The translations under genes were made by a program, and so were the position numbers. A DNA stretch of 64,000 nt from Closterium sp. Naga37s-1 (lineage: Eukaryota; Streptophyta; Zygnematophyceae; Desmidiales; Closteriaceae), in NCBI GenBank assembly GCA_947471745.1, contig CANJKZ010000468.1, forward strand, positions 1 through 64,000. Direction: 5' to 3'. Position 1 is the stretch's first letter, and the number at the start of each line of letters is the position of its first letter. The notes under the pieces were generated by a model. The model was not told where the DNA came from and did no database searches. It worked only from the letters and a program-made list of their open reading frames with translations. This document shows, one piece after another, positions 12,601-23,605 of the stretch.

Positions 12601-15567
12601 TCCATCCCCCCACTCCCTCCTGTGTGTGCTTCTTTGTCATTCTCCTTCCCTGCGCGCCCATAACTCTGCAGCCTCTGCTGGCAGCGCAAGGCGCACTGAG
12701 GGAGAGGGAGACACGGAGGGCACGCAGGGGGCAGAGAGTGCGGAGGAGGAGGTGGAGGGGCAGTTGGTGGAGGAGGAGCGGCGGCGGCGGCGAGAGTCCA
12801 TAGAGGCTTCCAGGCGGCTGGCACTGGCACGGCAGATAGAGCAGAAGCTGGCTCAGGTGGGATGGCAGATAGATCTTAAGCTGAGAGTGTCTTCTTTCCT
12901 TCATACCAACCCCTAACTTGCGGTTTACTGCCTGCGATTACCCAGCTGCGATTACTCATTGCTGTTGGTGTCTTATTTTGTTCCTATCAACCCCAGAGCT
13001 GCAGCTTATTGCCTGCCATTGCCCCAGCTACTCCGTGCCTCTGCTGCAGTAAATGCTAACTGCCCTCCCCCCTCCACCACCCGTGTGCCCCGCCCTCTTT
13101 GGGAACTGTGAGCAGGCGCTGCGCAAGAAGGGGCGGGCGGAGGAGCAGTTGGAGAAGCTGCAGGCGGTGCTGCGGCCGGTGGAGGTGCCGGCGGACAGTG
13201 AGACGCTCACAGAGGAGGAGAGACACATGTTCCGCAAGCTCGGCCAGAAGATGCGCGCCTACCTTGAAATGGGTCCGTGCCACGCCATGCCGCCCACCCA
13301 CCTGCCTCTCCTCCCCGCCATATGACACCCATTGCTGACAATTGCAAGTTGCAACGCGCGCTTCTCCTAGTCTCTTCCCTCGTTTCCACCCAACATATTC
13401 TTGCACCTTCTCACCCCCATCTCTCTCCCTCGTCCCTGGGTTGCGCAGGCAAGAGGGGCGTGTTTGCGGGGCTGGTGGAGAACATGCATCTGCACTGGAA
13501 GCACCGCGAGCTGGTCAAGATCATCTGCAAGGAGCGCGACCGCCGCCGCGCAGAGGACGTGGCGGGCATGCTGGCAGTGGAGAGTGGGGGCGTGCTGGTG
13601 GACGTGGTGGCGGTGAAGAAGTACCACGCCATCATTGTGTACCGCGGCAAGAACTACTCTCGCCCCTCCGTGCTGCGCCCCAAGGGGCTGCTCACCAAGC
13701 GCCAGGCGCTCAAACGCGCCACCGAGGAGCAGCGCCGCGCCGTGAGCTGCCGGAGGGGGGGAGAGGGGGGGGGGAAAGGGTGGAGGGCGTGGTGGGGGCG
13801 GTGGGGGTGGTGGGTTGATGGGGAAGGTGGGGACGATGGGGGGGTGATGGGGGCGGTGGGGGGGCGGTGGGGGTGGTGGGGGGCCGGTGGGGGCGGTGGG
13901 GGGCCGGTGGGGGGGGTGGGCTGTGGTTGACAAGATTGTGTTGTGTCTGCCTCACAAACCCTCATGCTTTCAGTCGGTCTGTTCGCTTGTGACTTACACC
14001 CCTATGTGTCTCATGCTCTGCATGTAACAGCTACATCATCCCCTGCCAATCCATGCTGTGCACTGCACGCCGTGCCCCCTCCCCGCCCCACCCTGCAGTC
14101 ACTGGAGGCACACATGAGGGACCTCGACACCGCCATCTCCCGCCTCTCACAAGGCCTGGTCAGTGCCCCCCCGGCATTTTCTCCCCTCCACTCTCCCGCC
14201 CTTCTTCTCCCTTCACTCTCCCTCCCTCCTGCTCCCCTCCACTCTTCCGCCCTTCTGCTCGCCTCCGCTACTCTGCTCGTCTGCTCCTCTTCTAATTTTG
14301 TGATGTCACCTCCTTTCCATCTGTTCGCACCACGCTGTGTGTGTGCCTGTGTATATGGGTGGTTCTGTGAGGGCAGGCAGAGGCAGAGAAAGGGGTGCAG
14401 GTGAAGCCTGGCGAGATAGCGCCTCTTTCCCGCGCCTCCCTCCCTTCTTCGCCTCTCTCTCTCGACTCCGCCACCAGCACTGGCAGCAGCGCCAGCGGCA
14501 GCAGCAGCACAGGGAGGGACACATGGGAGGAGGGCAGCGAGGCAGGTGTGGGCGGGCCTTCCCCACTGTCGCCTGCTGCAGAGGCGGAGGCAGCAGAGAT
14601 TGACGCACTCATTGCTGCCAGCATGCAGCCGCAGCTGCAGCAGCAGGAGCAGGAGGAGGAGAGGCAGCGGCAGCAGCGGGAGAGGGAGGCAGTGCGGGAG
14701 ACGCGGCGTGTGGGCAGGGAGGAGGTGAGGGAGCGGGCGCTAGTGGGCCCTCTCTTCAGGGCCCCTCCCCTCTCGCGCTCCCAGCGCCTCGACCTCAGGC
14801 GCAGGGCCCTCACCCTCGACTCCACTGCCGCCTTCCAAGTTGGTCAGTGCACCCACCACCCCTGCCGCCCCTCTCTTGCACTCCCACCCCTTGGGTCCCC
14901 ATCCCTCGCTCTCACTTGCAATCATCCACCTGCTGTCTTCCTCTCTTCCTCCACTCTCTCACTCTCATCCCCCTTTTGTGTTATATGTCGCATCCCATCC
15001 ACTCTCTCACTCTCATCCCCTTTTTGTGTTATATGTCGCATCCCATCCACATGCAACTGTGCCTGCATGTGCGTGGTGCCCTTGACGTTCGCATGCCTGC
15101 ACGTGCATGGTGTGTCTCTGTGCATGGTGCCCCTGGCTGGCATGGCCACAGGGCGCAGCAACGTGGTGGAGGGGCTGGCGAGGGCCATCCGCCTGCACTT
15201 CACACGCCATGCGCTCGTGAAGGTGGGCATCCGAGGCCGGGCGGCGGGCACGCCAGCACAAGAGATCGTCAAGCAGCTCGAGGTGAGTCACGGCGCTGGG
15301 GGCATGGCTGGCTGCGCCCTTGCTGCCTCGCGGGTGTGTGCTGTTGCTTGTTTGTGTTTGATTCGAGCGTCTGTGGCACTGACTGGGGTGGCGTGTGCTG
15401 TGTGGCGTGCGCAGGAGGCGACTGGGGGGGTGTTTGTGTCGCAGGAGCCGTCCAAGGTGGTGCTGTACCGCGGGTGGGAGGACGGGCAGCCCGCCCCCTG
15501 GGAGGCCTCGTGTGATGCAGGTGACACCGCAGATGGTGGCCGCCATGCAGAGCGAGGCTGGCAGTGA
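9688..15567 (+). CDS. CFM2: Chloroplast group II intron splicing factor with four CRM domains (CFM2-like)
   Basis: CRM domains are RNA-binding modules of plant organelle group II intron splicing factors; a four-domain layout matches CFM2. Proposed exons: 9688-11085, 11264-11837, 11984-12114, 12278-12500, 12672-12856, 13116-13272, 13449-13741, 14099-14158, 14377-14842, 15152-15282, 15415-15567; all joins keep phase. The N terminus looks like an organelle transit peptide, followed by ~260 residues of Gly/Arg-rich low complexity. CRM1 starts near residue 398 ([18 protein letters not shown]). CRM2 is near 620-720 ([25 protein letters not shown]). CRM3 is near 865-960 ([14 protein letters not shown]). 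CRM4 is near 1138-1232 ([21 protein letters not shown]). The C-terminal end is uncertain: the frame stops at 15567, but the +1 frame to 15748 encodes [14 protein letters not shown] and an acidic tail like the family C terminus, so a one-base indel near 15510 is likely. Confidence 0.88.
12097..12177 (+). repeat. Three tandem 27-bp copies of a splice donor junction
   Basis: The unit begins ATGGCGGAGGAGCTCAAG and continues GTGAGCTGC; it is present three times, the last ending GTGAGCTGG. Each copy carries the same AAG|GTGAGC 5' splice site, giving donors after 12114, 12141 and 12168. 27 bp is nine codons, so each downstream donor would add nine in-frame residues (MAEELKVSC type) within CRM domain 2. 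There is no stop between them. Confidence 0.93.
14950..15049 (+). repeat. Two-copy tandem duplication inside a CRM-gene intron
   Basis: A ~50-bp segment beginning CACTCTCTCACTCTCATCCC and ending TATGTCGCATCCCATC occurs twice back to back, differing by about one base in the C/T tract. It lies in the intron between exons 14377-14842 and 15152-15282. Confidence 0.85.
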
Positions 15568-15748
15568 CCTGGGCATGCACGCCGTGGAGGGTGTGGATGG
15601 CGTGGAAGGCACTGGAAGTGAGGGGGAGGTGGAGGAGGAAGAAGGGGAGTCGTGGACAGACCAGTTTGATCAATATGGCACCGAGGTGATCAAAGAAGAT
15701 GTAGGGCTGCTACATGGCCAACAGCACAGCGAGATTCGTGATTCGTGA

Positions 15749-16718
15749 ACCAGATTCATCAAATCAGTTTGAATGCTGAATCAGAGTGTCCCGTAGTGTT
15801 CGAGTTTTTTTTTTTCTTAAGATGTAATACCTTAATTGGCGTCGACAATTTCTCTCTGGCTTGGTTGAGTGCTGGATGGAATCAGTCGAGCATGCAAAAT
15901 GTGTACAATTGATTATTCCTCAGCTGGTTACAATAATATGATGTTTGAGCCCCAACTGAAGCTTCTTTATTAGCTCCAACAGCACCCGCCTCTTGTATGG
16001 GCAGCTGCGGACATGGACACATGCCCATCTGCCCGGAAACACCAAGCCACGGCCAAAAATCAAGACCGCTCTCGAGATTTTTTTTCCGTAAAGCACCTTT
16101 GGGAATTATGAGTGGCTCTGGTCGCACGCGGTGGATCCGGGCGAGTCTGACTGCACCGAGCGAGCGACAAAGCAGAGCAGCTTCGCTTTGGAGGGAATCC
16201 ATCCTGCGGCTGAGGACCGCCTGTCGGAAGATTTTTTCTCGGTAAAGAACTGCCGACGACAGCACGTCGCAAAAATCTGACGATGTCGTCAGAATGGCGA
16301 TTCAGAGAGTTACACGGTTTATTTGTGTGACCCGGGAGGGGGTTCATTTCACACAGAATAGGAACAATTTCGTGCTCTTTCCTGCAGCATTTGTTATCGG
16401 CTCTGAGTCTGGCTTGTGTCGGGCAGCCCATGAAGCCTGTCTTCCATATCGTCAGCTTCCAGAAGCCAATCTTGGGATGGGAATGGAGCGAGGGAAGCCA
16501 AGTGTTGGATGGTGCAACCTGCTCACCTCTTGCCTCCAGTCCGATCGACTTAGCTACTACAGTAACCTTTCCCACAGATTCATGGTGCAATAGTTGGCGT
16601 TTCTGGTCCAAGACTCTTTTAGCCATGCGATTTGAGTCCTAGTCTTATCCAGGTCGTAAGCTCTAAGCGTAGTTTTGCGTATCACACGTAGTGAATATTC
16701 CGAGACGGCTCGACCGCG
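15749..16718. other. Intergenic spacer between CRM and LNK-like genes
   Basis: This holds the CRM-gene 3' region and the upstream region of the LNK-like gene. Open frames here are short and match no family I recognise. Two similar ~25-bp segments (around 16066 and 16224, both GATTTTTT...CGGTAAAG-like) are the only internal repeat noticed. No gene is supported. Confidence 0.45.
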
Positions 16719-19700
16719 ATGTCGGCATCAGCATGGGAAATGGAGGATGGCGACTGCGCGGTCAACAGTTGGCCCATGGTGAACTCCCCTCACATCGCTC
16801 TGCTCCCCAGATCTCCTCCTCTTCGTTCTTGCTCGACTTACCACCTTCTAAAATTTGCAGGCTTTCAGCACGAGATGGTCTGGAACATAGTATTTGTTTT
16901 CCGACCTCTTTTTGTGAAAGAAATGAACCAACTTCCATTTTCAAATGCTCCTTTCGAACCTACTACATCTGGTTTATATTTCTTGCAATTCTTTAAGTTT
17001 CGAGCTCGGCTGATAGCGATGGCTGACCGGCGTATGTGCGTGTTGTCCCCTGGCGTGCATGGCGCGCAGTTCGACGACCAGGTGTGGGAGCAATTCGAGG
17101 ACTACGACGAACTCGCCGCGCCGCACGCTCACAGGGACGCCGCGGGTGTCGTTGACGCCAGCTGCGACGCGTCGCACGCTGCGAGACTGCGACAGGTCGA
17201 GGTTGGAGAAACTGACGGCGGCCGCAAGGACCTGTCGTCCGGCCGCTTGGTTGACGGCCCGCGAGAGGCGCGCGAGTTGGCAGGCTGCGAGGGACAAGGG
17301 GACGCGCGTGGCTTGAACGGATGGGGGGAGCAGCAGGGGGATGGGAGGGTGAATGGCGCTGGGGATAGCGTTGGCATGGGCAAACACAGTCCTCATGCGC
17401 GCGCGGACCATAGCGCCGCTTGCGCCTTCCCGCGCGCCGAGCTACCAAGCTCCCCGGACAGGCAAGGCGGGGCTTGCGCGGACGCGATGGCGGACGGCAT
17501 GGCAAGTGAGCCATGGGGTCACGAGCACGCGAGCCACGTGGATGAGCTGATGAGGTGGGTCAGCACTGACGTGGCACTGATGCGTTGTGCTCCTGATGTC
17601 AGAGTTGCTTGCCGGAATATCCGTTCTCTTGTCCGCATGTCCCACCTGACCTTACCCTCCCGTCTGCCTCGCGCTGCCCGCAGGTCGGCCTACGGCACGG
17701 ACGCGCTTTCTTTTCCCTCCGCGGACCTTCTTCCCCTCCCCTCCGCGGACCCTCCCTCCCCCTCCTCCGCGGACGCGCTCCCCCATCTCACGCGCGCCGA
17801 CCTGCACTCGTGGTGGGGCCCCGCCTCCGATCCCTCCGTGCCGCTGCCGCCCGCGCCCGCGCTGCTCGATGCCGCCTGCGCCTTCCCCTCCGCCGGCGCC
17901 ACCGACGAGCGTTGCCGCGAGGAGGAGCGGCGGACGGCGCAGGTGTGGGCGGTGGAGGAGCTGGAGGCGGAGCACGAGGAGGGGGGCGACCACGCAAGAT
18001 GGGGGGAGAGGGCGGAGGGGGATGGAGGGGCGAAGGCGGAAGGCGCTGTTGTATCCGACGCGGACAGCGAGGGGGCAACGAGAGCAGGGTATTCGAGCAA
18101 TGGTGCGGCTGCTGCTGCGACACACGCGTGTGTCACACAGGTGCGTGCAGTTGGTGCTTCCATTCTGCGAGTGTCGCGCGCGCCGTCACGGTACCTTGCT
18201 GCCTCGCATGCTAGCACAGCGCACAGCACAGCAGGATGCCGGCTGCTGAGGGGGGGCGCTCCCCGAGGGTACGAGTACTGACTGCCACCCCTTGCTGTTC
18301 TGTATCCCACCGTGTTCCGTGCTGTGCTGCCAGGCCCACAGCTGCGCCCCGCGCACGGCAGCGGCGGACGGCGCGCCGTCGAGGGAGGGTGGCTCCAGCG
18401 CCGCGCGTGCTGCGAGCGTGAGCAGCGGGGCGGCAGCAGAGACTGGCGCGCCCGGCGGCTCAAGCCCTGGTGGCTCCTCGCGCTGCCTCTCGCAGGTACG
18501 TCGCCGCCCCTCCCTCACTCTCTCTCTCTCACTTACTCTATCTCTCAGTCACCCAATCTCGCTCACTTGCTCCTCACTCAACCGTTCTCCGTGCCATGTG
18601 CCCACCACAGGCGAGGCGGAGAGCCGCAACGCGCAGGAGGAGGGAGGGCGAGCAGCGCACCACGGCGTCCAGGAAGCTGCCCCTCGGCCAGCACGCCGTG
18701 CCCTTCCCCTCGCTGCCGCACCACTTCCCCAACTACTGCCCGCCCTTCTTCGCCCCGCACGCCCCCCTCGCCCCGCACATGTCCGCTGCGCCGCTCCTGC
18801 CCCTCGCCTCAAGCCAGCCCGCCAGTGCTCGCGCTGCCTCCGCCGCTCCCACTCCCTCGCCCGCGCCTTACCTCTACTCTCGCCCGCCCTCCCACGCCCT
18901 CCCCATCCCTCCCTGCCCTGCGCCCACGCATCTCTTCCGCTACTTCCCCCCCGCGCATCTGCCCCGCCTCCCCCACTTCCCCAACTACCCGCTTACCTCG
19001 CAGCCGCTGCTGCCCGCCTTCCCTTCCCGCCTCCTGCCTCCCGCGCACCCCTGCGCGCCGCCTCAGCGCCCCCCAGTGCGCGCCACGCCGTCGCCACCCG
19101 CCGGTGCTCTTAGCGCCGCCGCAGCTGCGGCCTCACCCCACGCTGGTACAGGCGCCGTGCCCGAGGCTCGTGCACGCACAGCGGGGGCGGCAGGGGCGGT
19201 AGGGACGGCGGGGGCTACAGGGATGGCAGGGACGGGAAGCACGACCGTGGGGTCTGTAATGCAGGCGAGGGCAGCGGCGGAGCAGCAGAAGCAGCAGCAG
19301 GCGCTGGGGCACGCCATGTTCGCCCTCCACCAGCAGCGCACGCCGTTGCTCCAGCAGCAGCAGCACGGCGCTCAGACACAGGCAGAGCAGAGCGCGGGGA
19401 GCGTGGGGGCGGAGCCAAAGGCGGCGTGTGGGTCTGTCGGGACGGGTAGGGGGGAGCGGGCAGGGACGAGCGCAGCAGCGAGTGGCGCGTGGCAGCAGCA
19501 GGCGGCGGGAGCGTGCAGTGACTCGCAGTGCTCCGCGCTGCTCGCGTCCTCCTCTTCCTCCAGGCCGCATGCTGCCTCCCCCTCGCTCTCCCTCTCCCCC
19601 GCTCCCACCCCTCGCCCCCGCGCAGCAGCCCATGGCCCCACCGTCCCTCCGCCCACTGCGGGGCAAGCGGGGAGGGACAAAGCCGTGCCGCACGCGCCCC

Positions 19701-20324
19701 TTCCCGCTGCCTCCGCGCCACGCCCTTGTACCCCCCGCTCCCCCTCCGCCCTTCCCACTGGCTCCTCCGCTCCCCCCTCGCTATCCCCCTCGTCGTCCTC
19801 CCTTCCCCCCCCATCGTCCCCCTCCCCTCTCAAGCCTCCCATGCCGGGAGTGTGGGTGCTTCCGCACCTACCCCCGCCCAGCCCAGTGGCGCACACTGAC
19901 AGCGCAGCGGGCGGGGGCAAGGGGGAAAGCGAGGGGAAGGTCGGGGCAGGGCAGGCTGGCAGAATGGGTGGAGAGCGGATGGGGAGCGGGGGAGAGCGGA
20001 TGGGGAGCGGGGGAGAGCGGATGAAGTGGGACGTGCGGCAGCTGTGGGCCAGACAGCAGCAGCGCTACCTGCTGCAACTGCAGCAGCAACAGCAGCAGGG
20101 ACAGCAGGGACAGCAGGGACAGCAGCAGGGACAGCAGGGGCAGCAGCAGGGACAGCAGGGACAGCAGCAGGGACAGCAGGGGCAGCAGGGGCAGGGGCAG
20201 CAACAGCAACAGGGACAGCAGGGGCAGCAGGTGCAGGGGGGGCAGCAGCAGCAGGAGGAGCAGCAACAGCAGCAGCAAAAACTGCACCAGCCACAGCACC
20301 AGGAACAGCAACGTGTGCAGGAAA

Positions 20325-20355
<31 letters not shown>

Positions 20356-21025
20356 ACAAGAGCAGCAGCAACAACAAGAGCAGCAGAGGCAAGAGCAACA
20401 GGGGCAGAAAGAGCAGCAGGAGCAGCAAGAGAAGGGGCAGCTGTCTGGCGTGCAGAAGAGGCAGGGAAGGGCGGACGAGTGGCAGGGAGGGCAAGAGGGA
20501 CATATGGGCAACGGGGAGGGGCGGATAAGCAGAGGGGCAGGTGGTGGAACAGAGGGCGTGGAGCAGCAGGGGGGCGGGCAGAGGGTCGTATCTTCCCCGC
20601 GAGTGGCTGAAGGCACAGCGGCAGCAGCAAACTCAACAGCAGCAGGTGCAGCAGCAGCAGAAGCAGCAGAAGCAGCAAGGCGAGATGGGAGGGATGGAGC
20701 AGCGGGTGAGGATGAGGCGCGCTGCACCGCGGCAACGGCAGCAGAAGTGTGTGCGGCTGCTTCGCCAGGCGGATCTGTGAGGGGGGCATTCGAGAGCCCA
20801 GATTTGCCTGCTCCTGGTGGGTCTGTGGGCGGTGCTGACGAGGCTGTGGGCGGTGCTGACATGCCTGTTGATGGTGCTGACGAGGCTGTAGGCAGTGCTG
20901 ACGCAGCAGAGCGGCGATCGCTGGCAAGACCGAAGGAGGAGATTCTGGAGGCTCAGGAGCGGAGTGGGGTAGGGGAGGGGGAGGGCGAGGGCATGTCATG
21001 TGGGCTGGCAGAGGCACATGAGGCG

Positions 21026-21056
<31 letters not shown>

Positions 21057-22802
21057 GTGGTGCTGGTGGGACGTTGCAAGGCAGCAGTGAGGAGAGGGGA
21101 GCAGCAGCAGACGCAGGGGAGGAGAGCGAGGCGAGTGGCATGAGTGAGGGCAGTGAGGCGGCACACTGTGGCGAGGCGGGCACGGCCCACGCCATCCAGG
21201 GGCATGAGGAGGGGCGTGCGGTGGGGGGTGAAGGCGCGTGTGCTGCTGCAGGGGAGGGTGGTGCGAGTGGCGCGGTGCATGGGGCGCAGGGGGGCGAGGG
21301 GGCGGGCGAGGGCATGGAGGCGGCCATTCTGCACGAGCTGGAGAGCACCGTCGCCAAGGTCAGCCCCTCCTGCTTCCTGCCACTTCACACGCCCTACTCT
21401 CTGCTGCATGTATGCTTTCGCATCCCGCTGCTTCTCACCCCCTCTCTCTCACCCCCCTACACCCGAACCTCCCCTGTACTCGACTATATGTCCTGCACTC
21501 TCATCCTCGCCCTACTCGTTTTCAAGACCTCAACCATCCACCATCTCCTTCCCCCCCTCGCCCCTCCCCCTTTCCTGTTCCCCCTCGTCCTTGTGCGCGC
21601 AGCTGGCAGCGAGCAGCCGGAGGTTCATCCACGAGGCGCTGCTGCGGCTGGCACAGAGCGCCAAGGGGCGCAGCACAGTGGGGGCAGGCGCCGCTGGCAC
21701 CCACAGCAGCAGCGCCACAGGGGGCTTGAGGCCGTCCGCTGGGGGCGATGCAGGGCAGGGCGAGCAGGCAGCAGCAATGACTGACACAGAGACAGAGACA
21801 GTGACAGCGACAGTGACAGCAACAGCGACAGCGACAGCGACAGCGACAGGGGGAGGGATGGGTACAGGGGTGGGGGCGGGGACAGGATCGTCGGGGATGA
21901 GTAGTGACGAGGGGCGGAGTCACTCGGAAGCAGGGACTGGTGGTGCTGGTATGGCGGCAGCATCGGCATCAGAGGGGGCAGGTGTGGCGCGTGGGGAGGA
22001 GAGTGGGACGAACCACATCGACCGTGCCATCGCCAACCTGCTCTTCCGCTCGCCCCTCCTCTTCGGCCCCTCCCGCCCCCCCGCCTCTGCTGCACTGCCG
22101 CTTCCTGCTGCACCTGCAGCGCCCCCTGGGCATGGCGCTTCACACCACTACCCCCTGCCTGCTGCCATCTCCCCCGTGCCGCATGTGAGCCCCCTGCATG
22201 CCCTGCCCTCTGCCTCCAGCCTCGCCCCCACCGCCTGCCCGCCCTCCGCCCATGCAGCTGCTGCTGCCACTTCCACTTCCTCTGCCTCCTCCACCGCCTC
22301 TGCTGCCGCCGTTGCCACCGCTGCTTCAGTGCACAGCACCCCCCACGGGGCAGCACCAGGTGTTCTGCCGGTGCCCATGCCCATGCCCATGCATGCAGTC
22401 CCACGCGCCCACCCATCTGCCCCTGCCACTGCACCAATGCATCTCGCTTCCACTCCTCTGCACCACTCTGCTGCGCCGCTCTCAGCAGGGCCACAGCAGC
22501 AGCGCTCCACCAGCCCATATCTGCAGCACCACGCACCCACCGCTGCTGCCCCACCGTTTCTCCGGCACCCGGCGCCTTCCGTCACCCCGCCACCCCACAT
22601 GCACCCGTGGATGGCATGGCATGCACCCCCGTGGGGCACTGCAATGGCAGGCGTCCCCTCCAACCCCTCAGGTTTGTCCGTGCATGCGGCACGGACCTAT
22701 TTTTATTCTCCGGTTGCCTCCCAAATGGACCCATTTTTGTCCGGGCCTCCTATGGCCACGCAAGCTGGCACGCAGCCAAGCTTATTGGGTCAGAACCGTT
22801 GA
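16719..22802 (+). CDS. LNK: LNK-like clock transcriptional co-regulator, very Gln- and Ala-rich
   Basis: LNK proteins are plant co-activators that bind REVEILLE/MYB clock factors. Evidence is at both ends. The N-terminal region has DDQVWEQFEDYDE, like the LNK acidic Trp motif. The last exon has RRFIHEALLRLAQSAKGR and, about 100 residues later, NHIDRAIANLLFRSP, the two conserved LNK C-terminal blocks. Proposed exons: (16719 or 17019)-18140, 18334-18495, 18611-21358, 21603-22802, in phase, giving about 1743 residues from 17019. The start is unsettled: ATG 17019 lies near the acidic motif, while ATG 16719 gives MSASAWEMEDGD, itself reminiscent of LNK N termini and possibly a separate first exon. 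A basic stretch (ARRRAATRRRR) at the start of exon 3 may be nuclear targeting. The middle is Pro/Ala/Ser-rich with a long Gln tract, far longer than land-plant LNKs. Confidence 0.7.
20059..20440 (+). repeat. CAG-rich polyglutamine/glycine-glutamine tract in LNK-like exon
   Basis: Imperfect CAG and GGACAGCAG repeats encode Gln runs interspersed with QGQQGQQ-type units and then QQQQQ/EQQQ. The tract is in frame with the flanking exon, so it is a coding low-complexity region of the LNK-like protein. A separate 21-bp unit (GGAGAGCGGATGGGGAGCGG) is repeated about three times just upstream at ~19970-20030. Confidence 0.9.
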
Positions 22803-23605
22803 CTTTGATAAAGAGCTCAAGGTTCCTTTATCTCTTGCTAAAATTGACTGACATTGTTTTGTTGGGATTGTGGTTGTGATGTGTTGTGTGTGCATAAAAG
22901 GTGGCTTTGGTGTTCTAGCCAACTATCCATTGGTTTTGTAACAGTGGCGAACTCTATTAAAGCATGACACTTACGAGTGAATGGGTGAGTGAGAGTGCTC
23001 GTCGCATGGTGGGATAGACACGTCATCGCATGTCGGATCGTACTGTACAGCCCGTGAGTCGTGAAACGTGAATCCCAAGTGGACGTCCCGACACGGATCT
23101 GACTTGCGCCTCGTACACCTCGACAAGACACGCGTCGCCAGCACCACGAGCCCCGAGGAACGTACGCTTCTGCTATTGCAGGGAAAAATCCATGCCAGTT
23201 GCGCCACAGCAAACTCGTACGACTGGGCGACGAAGCTGGTCTCGTACGCCTTCGCTTCGCGTCGTACTACGCCCTGTATGGTCGTCAGGGGGGGGGCTGA
23301 GCGAGGGGTCGTTGGCGACACCTGGCGGATTACACATTCTGGCGACGACCCCCGCCCACCTGCGATGCTGGCGACACACGTTGATCTACACTCGTCGAAT
23401 TGACTGACCACCTCCCGCGTACGTTTCGTTCGTACCAGGGCGCTCGAGACGCAGCCTATTCCCCCCCCCCCCACTTACGTATTTATAAGAACCAGGTCGT
23501 AAAGTCATGCCAGCTCAATGCGTGCACATACACCTTGGCAATTGCCTTTATCCCTGCACTTCAGGCCTCGTTTTCTTGTACCATGACAAAGCACATTTAA
23601 CGTCC
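22803..23605. other. Intergenic spacer between LNK-like and CCDA genes
   Basis: Contains the 3' region of the LNK-like gene and the CCDA upstream region. A 12-base C run lies near 23461-23472. I see no supported gene. Confidence 0.45.

Noticed and set aside
16060..16626. 188-codon minus-strand frame between CRM and LNK-like genes
   Set aside because: No recognisable motif, Ser/Arg/Pro-rich composition typical of noncoding reading; not enough support for a gene.
19830..21017. 395-codon minus-strand frame, rich in Ala, Pro and Leu
   Set aside because: Antisense of the CAG-rich LNK-like exon; no domain.
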